Assembly (NCBI RefSeq): GCF_004000945.1
Contig: NZ_BIMF01000001.1
Span: forward strand, 62,001 to 126,000
Direction: 5' to 3'
Origin: Paenibacillus lautus NBRC 15380
Lineage (GTDB): Bacteria; Bacillota; Bacilli; Paenibacillales; Paenibacillaceae
DNA: 64,000 nt
A model generated the notes under the pieces. It ran no database searches, was not told the origin of the DNA, and saw only the letters and a list, made by a program, of their open reading frames with translations. This document shows, one piece after another, positions 1 to 7,249 of the stretch. The position numbers and the translations under genes are program-made. Position 1 is the first letter of the stretch. Every line of letters starts with the position of its first letter.

Positions 1-1383
1 GACGACCTTGGCAATCAACTGGCAGATACGGTGGTCGGGATGCTCCACACGCCGCTGTCCAAGGAACATGTCCGGTTCGGCGATTACTGCTGGGACGTCT
101 ATTCAAGCACCAATAAGGCCTATGAAAGAGAACCTGGGCTGGTTCAGCATCGGACCGAGGTTCTGCACGCACTGGAAGAGGGCAACCAGAACCTATCCTG
201 GATCGGACTGCTCGTGGCCGAGCGAATCGTCAAAGAGCATCTTGAAGAAATGAAGCAGTTCGGCATTGACTATGATCTGCTTGTGTGGGAGAGCAGCATT
301 GTCAGAGAGGGATTCTGGACGTCGGCTTTCGAGCTGTTGAAGAACACGCCCCTCTTCCATCAGGAAACCGAGGGTAAACTTGCTGGCTGCTGGGTGCTCA
401 AGCAAACAGGAGCGGAGGCTGGGGACGATCCGGAGTCAGACCACAGCATGGATAAAGTGCTCGTACGCTCGAATGGCATACTGACCTACACTGCCAAAGA
501 CATCGCCTATCATCTGTGGAAATACGGTGTGCTCTCCAACGATTTTGTATATAAAAAATTCACAGACGAGGTTTGGACGACGAGCACCCATGGCGAGCAG
601 CTCACTTTCGGCAAAGCAGACATGGTCATCAACGTCATTGATTACAGACAGCAGTACCCGCAGGCGATGGTGAAGCAGGCGCTGGAAAGCTTAGGATTCC
701 AAAAAGAGGCCGACAAGCTCCGTCATGTCAGCTACGGCGTCGTTTCGTTAAGCCCTTCTGCGGCTGCGGATCTCGGAATCGATACCTCCGATGGGAAAGC
801 GTCCTATGCGATGTCCGGACGTCAGGGAATCGGAATTAAAATCACCGAGCTTATCCACCAAGTAGCCAAGTTCATCGAAGACACCCGTTCCGATAAGAAC
901 GGTTTGTCCAGTCATACGATCGCAGCCGCCTCCATCCGTTACTATCTGCTTCGCTTTGCACTGCAAACCGAGGTGGTGTTCGATCTGAAGCAGGCGACTG
1001 AAATATCAGGAAATACGGGGGTATACCTGCTCTACTCCTATGCGCGTGCACTCAGCGTGCTCAATAAAGCTCAAGAAGCCGGTGTTACGCCGTCGGTGCC
1101 TGCCCGGTTCCCTGCGATGGAAAAAGCGGAGCATGCGCTGCTTCGCCATATCAGCACCTGGCATGATACCCTATACGCCGCCGGACGGGATCTATCTCCA
1201 AGCGCCATCTGCAACTTTACTTATGAGCTGTGCTCCTTGTTTAACAATTTTTATTCGGCATGCCCGATTCTGAAATCGGCGGATGAAGTGCTCCAGTTCC
1301 GTGTATGGCTCACTTCCTTATTCAAGAACACGCTTGGCGAAGCGTTGGAGGTCCTGGGACTGCCTACACCGAGCCGGATGTAA
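1..1383 (+). CDS. argS: Arginyl-tRNA synthetase, 5'-truncated by window edge
   Basis: Class I aminoacyl-tRNA synthetase that charges tRNA-Arg in the cytoplasm. The reading frame is open from base 1, so the N-terminal part of the Rossmann catalytic domain with the HIGH motif lies outside the window; about 460 residues are visible. A KMSK-loop equivalent, MSGRQG, is encoded at 811-828. It is followed by the helical DALR anticodon-binding domain (RYYLLRFALQTE, then GVYLLYSYARA). The protein ends in PSRM, like the PERM-type C-terminus usual in this family. The divergent KMSK loop and general sequence suggest the second type of ArgRS that some bacilli carry besides the main enzyme, but that is inference. 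A tRNA-Arg gene lies about 780 bp downstream on the other strand. Confidence 0.9.
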   Translation, partial: DDLGNQLADTVVGMLHTPLSKEHVRFGDYCWDVYSSTNKAYEREPGLVQHRTEVLHALEEGNQNLSWIGLLVAERIVKEHLEEMKQFGIDYDLLVWESSIVREGFWTSAFELLKNTPLFHQETEGKLAGCWVLKQTGAEAGDDPESDHSMDKVLVRSNGILTYTAKDIAYHLWKYGVLSNDFVYKKFTDEVWTTSTHGEQLTFGKADMVINVIDYRQQYPQAMVKQALESLGFQKEADKLRHVSYGVVSLSPSAAADLGIDTSDGKASYAMSGRQGIGIKITELIHQVAKFIEDTRSDKNGLSSHTIAAASIRYYLLRFALQTEVVFDLKQATEISGNTGVYLLYSYARALSVLNKAQEAGVTPSVPARFPAMEKAEHALLRHISTWHDTLYAAGRDLSPSAICNFTYELCSLFNNFYSACPILKSADEVLQFRVWLTSLFKNTLGEALEVLGLPTPSRM

Positions 1384-1417
1384 ATTCCCTCTGAAGAATT
1401 AGCGGACCATACTTTAT

Positions 1418-1460
1418 AAAAAAAGCCACCATACTATTCCTGCGAATACGTACGGTGGCT
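1418..1460 (-). terminator. Rho-independent terminator of the 1469-1909 gene
   Basis: AGCCACC at 1424-1430 pairs with GGTGGCT at 1454-1460. Read on the minus strand the stem is followed by a run of seven T. It lies just past the stop of the minus-strand gene. Confidence 0.7.
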
Positions 1461-1468
1461 ATCTTATA

Positions 1469-1909
1469 TTATTGCAACCCTCTGACGGCCAGTCTGACCT
1501 GGACGCCATCTGCTGCCGGCTCTTCCTGCAGGGTCCAATTGACAGCCAACGCTTCCTTCAAGCGAGCGACCTGCTCCTCTTGGAGCTTCAGCCCCTCAAT
1601 AATGCCTTCACCTACACTAAAATCGGATTCCGAGCTGATGCGGAAGGCTTCCTCCAGCCAGATCTTCAACCCGTTGCGGGTATTAAACGTAATTTTGTAT
1701 CCCTCGCTGACGGCCTTCTCCAAATCTTCCCCATGTTCGTTTGCATAAGAAAACAATTCCTCGTAGTGAAAATGGCCATTGTTCGCGACTTGGAATCTGT
1801 CTACCTCACCCGAGCGCACAGCCTCCAGCAGTTCGGAGGAAGTCAGCCCCGATTTCCTGGCATGCTCCAATAAAATGGCGGTATTCTGTGATATTTTAGT
1901 AAGCTGCAA
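1469..1909 (-). CDS. Hypothetical protein, 146 aa
   Basis: I do not recognise a named family. The protein is soluble and mixed charge, with no signal peptide or membrane segment. The N-terminal third (residues 1-40) looks like a small helical, possibly HTH-like module (GLTSSELLEAVRSGEVDRF). Residues 85-125 are predicted helical and rich in Glu/Leu (EGLKLQEEQVARLKEALAV), perhaps a short coiled coil. The start is TTG at 1909 because GAGGAGG lies 8 nt upstream. It stands alone between convergent argS and an intergenic structured element, and has its own terminator. No function can be assigned. Confidence 0.65.
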   Translation of the reverse strand: MQLTKISQNTAILLEHARKSGLTSSELLEAVRSGEVDRFQVANNGHFHYEELFSYANEHGEDLEKAVSEGYKITFNTRNGLKIWLEEAFRISSESDFSVGEGIIEGLKLQEEQVARLKEALAVNWTLQEEPAADGVQVRLAVRGLQ

Positions 1910-1995
1910 GCTCGATGCCTCCTCAATATAGTTCGTAAAATCCTTTTTTCTTCTATTATAAGACGAAAACGCTAGGATGTCAGAAACTTCTCAAA

Positions 1996-2105
1996 CATAA
2001 GCTATATCAGGACGCTCCCGTCCCAGTCGGGGTACGGCCTTCCAGGCCGACTGCGAAGTATTCCTCCCGAAGCTTATGCTCCGACGAACCCCAAAATTGG
2101 GGTTC
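1996..2105. repeat. Intergenic structured element with nested inverted repeats
   Basis: CATAAGCT at 1996-2003 is the exact inverted complement of AGCTTATG at 2071-2078. Inside it CAGTCGG (2024-2030) pairs with CCGACTG (2047-2053), and an alternative hairpin CGGCCT/AGGCCG overlaps at 2035-2049. A separate perfect 20-bp palindrome occupies 2086-2105. No coding frame is convincing. It could be a small structured RNA, a processed leader, or a short dispersed palindromic repeat. Confidence 0.45.
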
Positions 2106-2128
2106 ATTACCCTTCTGGAATACGCAAA

Positions 2129-2160
2129 GAAGCTGCCAGGATTGGCAGCTTCTTTCTTTT
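2129..2160. terminator. Terminator-like hairpin next to tRNA-Arg
   Basis: A 10-bp stem (GAAGCTGCCA / TGGCAGCTTC, loop GGAT) lies at 2129-2152, with T-rich tracts on the plus strand and a short TTT on the minus strand. It sits immediately 3' of the minus-strand tRNA gene and probably terminates it. Confidence 0.6.
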
Positions 2161-2161
2161 A

Positions 2162-2235
<74 letters not shown>

Positions 2236-2393
2236 ATATATGTATGAAAATCTTTTAAACAGTAACGAAGTATATTATATCGCATCTTTTGTATTTTTCA
2301 AAGAACTTTTTTTCGGAATGTTCAGAACAGAATCAGGAGCGGGCTTACTGGGTAATATGTATATCATGAAAATGACTTCAGGAGCGTGATATC

Positions 2394-2690
2394 ATGAGAC
2401 AGCTTTTATCCTCTTTATCGTATTTCAGCATCTTCTTTGCACCCTTCATCCTTCCTGTCATCGTATGGATTTTTTCCCCGGACGCCTATGTTGCCAAGCA
2501 CGCCCGTCGCGCCTTGTTCTCGCATATATTCCCCGTCATAGCAGCGATACCGCTGATTTACATGGCCGTAACCTCAGGTTCCTTCGGTTCCGTCATCGGA
2601 TACCTTATCCTGTTCGGCATCATCTACTTCGGGGCATTTGTTTATAACGTGATCATGGGTATTCAAGTGCTGAGGGAGTATGCTTATTGA
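2394..2690 (+). CDS. Small membrane protein, DUF4870 (Tic20-like) family
   Basis: A 98-residue integral membrane protein with three likely hydrophobic helices (about residues 8-28, 45-62 and 66-90) separated by short charged loops, including HARRAL after helix 1. The organisation matches DUF4870/Tic20-like small membrane proteins, whose biochemical role is unknown. An AGGAG Shine-Dalgarno lies before ATG at 2394. It is a single-gene unit converging on the stalk-domain gene, with a shared terminator at 2707-2736. Confidence 0.7.
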   Translation: MRQLLSSLSYFSIFFAPFILPVIVWIFSPDAYVAKHARRALFSHIFPVIAAIPLIYMAVTSGSFGSVIGYLILFGIIYFGAFVYNVIMGIQVLREYAY

Positions 2691-2706
2691 GCATTTATCA
2701 TTTTAA

Positions 2707-2740
2707 AAGGACCATGCGCTTAACCGCATGGTCCTTGTTG
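2707..2740. terminator. Bidirectional terminator
   Basis: A perfect 12-bp stem, AAGGACCATGCG / CGCATGGTCCTT with a 6-nt loop, lies between convergent genes. A T-rich tract follows on the minus strand and a shorter one on the plus strand. Confidence 0.85.
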
Positions 2741-2742
2741 TG

Positions 2743-4224
2743 TTACTTCGTTGTAATCAGTACCATTTTTTCATTGCCGTCCCACTTCACTTCACAGCCG
2801 AGCGCGGATGCCACAAAACGAAGCGGAACCATCGTGGTGCCTTTCACCATCCGTGGCGCCGAATCCAGTGCTACATTTTTCCCGTTAACAACCGCTTGCT
2901 TGGAGCCCATCTTCAGCTTGATCTGGGTAGATCCTTTGCTGGAAGAAACGCTTTGCGTCTTTTGATCCCATTTGACCGAGGCATCGAGGGATTCGAAGAT
3001 CGGGCGCATAGGGACAAGAACGCTTCCCCCTACCATGACCGGTGACTGTGCATAGGATTGGAGTTGGCCGTTGATTTTGATGCGGATCGGCGCTTCTCCG
3101 ATTTCTTTGCCGGACTGGTCATAATATTTAAGCTTCACACTTTTGACGCGCGTATCATAATCAATGCGCAGGGTCGTCGTTTCATTGGCTGTCATGAACA
3201 TGGAATCCGTATCCGTCCCCAAGGAGCGCCCCTTCGCATCATACGCCGTTGATTTCACGGTAATTCGTTGGGACACATCCCCGTTCTCCACACCGATCGT
3301 AACGACAAGTTTATTGTTGATGGTCGTTCTGCCCTCGGCTATGATTTTCGGAGTCTGGCTGTTTCCTGTCAAGAACACCTTGAGATCGCTGATGGCTTTG
3401 CCTACTTCCAGCTCAGCCTGAAAATTCGCGATTTCGTTGGATGAAAGGTATCCCGAGGTCGTATTGACTTCCAAAACCTTGCCGCTGCCGTTGCTGCCGA
3501 CAACAATCACGCCGGCTTGTCCGCCTTTATTCCGGTTCTGAATCGAGCCGGTAACGACAAGCTTTCCGTTCTCCAGGCGGCTGCCTGTTTGAAGCAGCTT
3601 CACGGCATCTTCAACCGGATCAATAACGGATACCTTTACGCTTTTGATCAGTTTCGCTGCTTTCAGCTGTACGACGAAGGTGCCGACATCACTGCCGCCA
3701 AAATAGCTGTCCGCCGATGTCACTTCAACCGCCTTACCGGAAGCATCATAACCTACCGCGAGCATGCCTACATTGTGCCCGACCGTTGAATTCTGCACGA
3801 CGCCCGATACGTTGATCACGTTGTTATTCGTATAGTAACCTGAAGCCAGCAGCTGTGCTTGATCGCCGGCGGGTCCTGCAGGAACGACTTCCACCCGCTT
3901 AACACGGCTGCCGCTGTCCAGATCCACTTCATATGTACCGATTTCGTCACTCATCATATATTCGGAATCACCGACAACCTCAAGCGCTTTGCCGCTTTCA
4001 TCGTAACCCACGACATAGAATCCCGCTTCCCCACCGGTTCCTCCGTTGCGAATATCCGCAGTCACGCGCATCTTGCCGTTCACCAGCTCATGCGTGGACT
4101 CCAGAACTGTGACGCTCTGTACCGTTTCCGCGCTTACCGGCATTTGGACGGAGCCCAATGTAAGCGACAACGCCAGAATACCGGCTCCCCACAGCTTGAC
4201 CATATGTTTATTCCATCTACCCAA
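2743..4224 (-). CDS. Secreted stalk-domain protein with four tandem Ig-like repeats
   Basis: Exported protein of about 493 residues. A signal peptide ends near MPVSAET (about residue 33). Four repeats of roughly 75-85 residues follow. Each contains a line like NGKLVVTGSIQN, then a GG/GYD(A/E)SGKA(L/V)EV segment, a (S/G)xE(I/V)GTF strand, and a closing (V/I)KxVKV strand. This resembles FxLYD-type extracellular Ig-like modules. The C-terminal ~110 residues form a copper-amine-oxidase-N-like stalk domain (VLVPMRPIFESL, then TMVPLRFVASALG), common in Paenibacillus wall-exposed proteins and not enzymatic by itself. TTG at 4224 is preferred because AAGGGGAG lies 7 nt upstream; a TTG two codons earlier (4230) is too close. 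Its ligand is unknown. Confidence 0.8.
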   Translation of the reverse strand: MGRWNKHMVKLWGAGILALSLTLGSVQMPVSAETVQSVTVLESTHELVNGKMRVTADIRNGGTGGEAGFYVVGYDESGKALEVVGDSEYMMSDEIGTYEVDLDSGSRVKRVEVVPAGPAGDQAQLLASGYYTNNNVINVSGVVQNSTVGHNVGMLAVGYDASGKAVEVTSADSYFGGSDVGTFVVQLKAAKLIKSVKVSVIDPVEDAVKLLQTGSRLENGKLVVTGSIQNRNKGGQAGVIVVGSNGSGKVLEVNTTSGYLSSNEIANFQAELEVGKAISDLKVFLTGNSQTPKIIAEGRTTINNKLVVTIGVENGDVSQRITVKSTAYDAKGRSLGTDTDSMFMTANETTTLRIDYDTRVKSVKLKYYDQSGKEIGEAPIRIKINGQLQSYAQSPVMVGGSVLVPMRPIFESLDASVKWDQKTQSVSSSKGSTQIKLKMGSKQAVVNGKNVALDSAPRMVKGTTMVPLRFVASALGCEVKWDGNEKMVLITTK

Positions 4225-4514
4225 TTTCAATCTCCCCTTGTCTATTATGTTAGAAATTGACGCTAATCCAACATTATAGGGATGATTCTCCAGTAATTAT
4301 ATAGAGGAAAAGCCCTATTTGTATCTCTTTCATAATCAAGGGTTCCGAGTGGTCCATACTCCCTACCGAAGCAAAATCGGAATCGACAAGACTCCTATCT
4401 TTTATCGACATATTTTGCAGAACTGCGTAAACTCCATTGTCCTATATAGGATTATCATCAATGTCATAGCCACGAGAAGAACAGATCCGCTTTGGGGTGA
4501 TTCACATTATGATA
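4225..4514. other. Intergenic region, no gene seen
   Basis: About 290 bp between the stalk-domain gene and the sigZ terminator. It is AT-rich and must contain the stalk-gene promoter near 4240-4320. I see no convincing ORF, RNA gene or clear promoter pair. Confidence 0.5.
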
Positions 4515-4556
4515 CATAAAATAAAGCTTGGTGAAAGCACCAAGCTTTATTTTATG
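4515..4556 (-). terminator. Terminator overlapping the sigZ stop codon
   Basis: A perfect 19-bp inverted repeat with AAAG loop runs 4515-4533 / 4538-4556. The last codons and TAA of the sigma-factor gene lie inside the stem. Confidence 0.75.
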
Positions 4557-5110
4557 GTCTTTTTTCTTATCGGCTGCGGTTCGTCATACACGATCCGAAA
4601 ATCCACGATATTCCCGTATGCGTCCGATTCAATATGGCAGCAACCCGTAAGCAGCTCTTTCATCATCTCTCTCCCACGCTGCACTCTTGATTTGGCACCG
4701 GAGTAGGATATCCCCAAATGCTCACTCAATTCCTTTTGGGACATGCCTTTATATTCGGTCAATTCAAGAGCTTCCCGATATTTATCCGGCAGGCACGGCA
4801 GCACGGACTGAAAGCAGGCAATCACTTCTTGATCATAATCTATCTCTGTATATTCATCGACAACAGATAACTGTTCCGGCAGTTCTTCTCCAGTCCGAAC
4901 CTTCCTGTAATGATCCACGATGCTGTTACGGGCAATCTGAAATATCCAGGAACCCCGTTTCTCCTCATCCTTTAAATCAGAGACATGGGTGTGGACCTTC
5001 ATAAACACATTCTGCACAATATCATCCACATCAGCCCGCTCCCGAATCCTAGTCATGACAAACCGTTTGACAGGCTCATGGTACTCCGTCCAAATGGCTG
5101 CTGCATCCAT
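4547..5110 (-). CDS. sigZ: ECF-type RNA polymerase sigma factor, SigZ-like
   Basis: 187-residue sigma-70 family factor that directs core RNA polymerase to alternative promoters. Region 2 spans about residues 8-75 (ADVDDIVQNVFMKVH, then the promoter-melting stretch GSWIFQIARNSIVDHYR). Region 4 spans about 105-160 (LPDKYREALELTEYKGMSQ, then HTH GISYSGAKSRVQRGRE). A short tail with two adjacent Cys (TGCCH) follows, as in SigZ of Bacillus subtilis (176 aa). ATG at 5110 is chosen because GGAGGTGA lies 8 nt upstream; the open frame extends further 5' without a better site. No anti-sigma gene is adjacent, so its control is not visible. Confidence 0.85.
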   Translation of the reverse strand: MDAAAIWTEYHEPVKRFVMTRIRERADVDDIVQNVFMKVHTHVSDLKDEEKRGSWIFQIARNSIVDHYRKVRTGEELPEQLSVVDEYTEIDYDQEVIACFQSVLPCLPDKYREALELTEYKGMSQKELSEHLGISYSGAKSRVQRGREMMKELLTGCCHIESDAYGNIVDFRIVYDEPQPIRKKTIK

Positions 5111-5222
5111 CAGAAAGCTCACCTCCGGCATCTTCAAAAAATAATTTGCGAGATTTTTGCGTCCATTCCAACAGACCGACGTCTCCCTTAGTGTAAAACA
5201 AATGATAGGAGGCTGAAAAGAG

Positions 5223-6247
5223 ATGAAATACAATTTACTTGGTAATACGGGTGTGCTGGTATCAGAGATTGGACTCGGCACGATGACGTTTGGCGGAGGG
5301 GCCAAGTGGGGAATGTTCGGCACGCTGGATGATAAGGAAGCAGGATATCTTGTAGATCAGGCCTGGATGCGGGTGTCAATTTCTTTGATACAGCCAATGC
5401 CTACGCCGAAGGCCGCTCTGAAGAGATTCTCGGTAAAACACTGAAATCCAAGCGACATCAAGCGCTGATTGCTACGAAGGTTCGTGCGCGCACGGGTCCG
5501 GGCCCCAACGATATCGGACTGTCGCGGCTGCACATCATTCGTCAGGTAGAAGAAAGCCTTAAACGCCTGGGCACCGATTATATAGATCTATATCAAATTC
5601 ATAACCCGGATCAATTAACCGATTGGGAGGAAACACTCCGTGCACTGGATGACCTTGTCCGAAGCGGAAAAGTCCGGTACATTGGCAATTCCAATATGAC
5701 CGGTTGGGAAATCATGAAGACCCGCGGCATCTCGACTATGCACGGTCTTCATACATTTAAAAGCAGTCAATCGTATTATTCACTCGCCGCAAGGGATATC
5801 GAAAGAGAGATTATCCCTGCCTTAAGGGATCAACAAATGGGTTTGATTGTCTGGAGCCCGTTAGCAGGCGGGTTCTTGACCGGAAAATATACGCGTGAAC
5901 ATCAGGGAAGCTCCGAGGACCGTCATGCCAAATTGGCTTTTCCGCCGATTGATACGGAGCGGGTATACCCGATTCTTGATGTACTTCAAGATATCGCGCG
6001 AGCACATGAGGCAACTGTCGCCCAAATTGCTCTTGCGTGGCTCCTTCATCAGCAAGCGGTCACCACCGTTATCGTAGGTGCTAAGCGTATTGACCAACTG
6101 CAAGATAATTTGGGAGCGAGCGGGCTAATTCTGAATGAAGCCGAACTTTCTCGACTGGATGAAGTAAGCCGTCTGCCGGTTGAATATCCGGGATGGCCTT
6201 TTATGGAGCTGGACGAGGATATCATTCGAAAGCATGGACAGAACTGA
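5223..6247 (+). pseudogene. Aldo/keto reductase, frameshifted near 5363
   Basis: NAD(P)H-dependent oxidoreductase of the AKR superfamily (TIM barrel). The first 47 codons, from ATG at 5223 with AGGAGG upstream, give KYNLLGNTGVLVSEIGLGTM. At about 5363-5366 the frame must change: one base, probably a C in a CC(C)TGG tract, is missing. After that the other frame runs to 6247 without a stop. Together they encode the catalytic tetrad: Asp in FFDTANAY, Tyr in the same motif, Lys in ATKVRAR, His in YQIHNPD. The C-terminal NADPH-site region (VTTVIVGAKR) is also present. Everything but this one base looks intact, so either recent inactivation or a sequence error is possible. Confidence 0.85.
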
Positions 6248-6300
6248 GGTTTTTCAGCATAGGAAATACTGGTATGACAGCATTGACCTAACGCATATAA

Positions 6301-6345
6301 GAAGAGATCTGCCGATGGGCATCGGACAGATCTCTTCTTTCTTTG
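6301..6345 (+). terminator. Terminator after the aldo/keto reductase
   Basis: Long stem GAAGAGATCTG..CAGATCTCTTC with inner CCGAT/ATCGG pairing, followed by a T-rich tract on the plus strand. It also separates the convergent 6355-6723 gene. Confidence 0.85.
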
Positions 6346-6354
6346 TTTATATCT

Positions 6355-6723
6355 CTAAAAATATTGGGGGCCTTCGCTGAGCCGCTGGTTCAACTGCTCG
6401 TATAGCTGGCCTGTCGAAAGCAACTGCTGCTTGAATGCATCCCGGTTTTCCTCTGCAGTGGATAGAACGGTGTCTTCGAACGCTTCGTCCGTGACATCCA
6501 CAAAAGCGTCATGCATGCTGTTGTCGTACCAATCCACCTCCATGCTGGCGTCGCTGCGGACGATTTTCACCAGCTCATAGCCTCCCAGCGGGGAAGATGG
6601 CGTCAGATAAGCCAGCAATGCACTTTCTCCTTCCGCTGCTGGATAGACCTCAACCTCAGCGCAAGGGGCGCCATTTACTTCCGTAATCCGGCGGATTTTT
6701 GCATCTCTGATTGCATACATCAT
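6355..6723 (-). CDS. Hypothetical protein, 122 aa
   Basis: Soluble acidic protein with no signal peptide or recognisable family. It begins MMYAIRDAKIRRITEVNG and has a β-rich N-terminal half (AEVEVYPAAEG, GGYELVKIVRSD) and a helical C-terminal half (AEENRDAFKQQLLSTGQLYE). SD AAGGAG lies just before two consecutive ATG codons at 6723 and 6720. It is the second gene of a two-gene unit, about 50 bp after the 6773-7087 gene, suggesting joint function. Confidence 0.6.
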   Translation of the reverse strand: MMYAIRDAKIRRITEVNGAPCAEVEVYPAAEGESALLAYLTPSSPLGGYELVKIVRSDASMEVDWYDNSMHDAFVDVTDEAFEDTVLSTAEENRDAFKQQLLSTGQLYEQLNQRLSEGPQYF

Positions 6724-6772
6724 ACATTCTCCTTCATTAAGATGTGCAGGGACTGCACGATCCTTATTGTTT

Positions 6773-7087
6773 TCATGTCAAATCGGAAAGCAATCGGAGC
6801 TCTTCCATTTGCTGGCGTGTGGCCGGTGTTCCTAATTGGTAGATGGTCCGGTACACCTTGTCCAGGGAGGATTGAAACAGGGCATTGGAGTTTTGTTGCG
6901 GTGTATCCGGCCAAGGAAACAAGTACCCTGTCATTTCTTCGTCCTTCTCCTGCATCATGTCCAGCTCAATCCGAACTTGATCCGCTTCTTCCGGCGTTGC
7001 TTCGATCTCCCATTCATAAGCACTCGCTCCCTGTTCTGTCAACACAGAGCGGCTCTGCACGGAAACATAGTAGGTCGACTTATTCAT
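6773..7087 (-). CDS. Hypothetical protein, 104 aa
   Basis: Soluble protein with no family I recognise. Residues 1-35 look β-stranded (TYYVSVQSRSVLTEQG); residues 30-104 are mostly helical and acidic. A central segment YLFPWPDTPQQNSNALFQSS is rich in Pro, Gln and Asn. ATG at 7087 has AAGGAGAG 8 nt upstream. It is the first gene of a two-gene minus-strand unit with 6355-6723 and is divergent from the asparagine synthetase gene. Short soluble genes of this kind are often lineage-specific. Confidence 0.6.
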   Translation of the reverse strand: MNKSTYYVSVQSRSVLTEQGASAYEWEIEATPEEADQVRIELDMMQEKDEEMTGYLFPWPDTPQQNSNALFQSSLDKVYRTIYQLGTPATRQQMEELRLLSDLT

Positions 7088-7249
7088 GGACGCATCTCTC
7101 CTTCGCTTTGATATTCGTCCTCTTTCTTAGTTTTCGTAAAAGGACAGACATTTTATGCCTTCCTTCGGCATATATCTGTATCACTTTGGCGACGTAGGAT
7201 TAAAAAGATGGGACAGCGTATGACAAAGACAAAGAGAGGATGAACCGTC

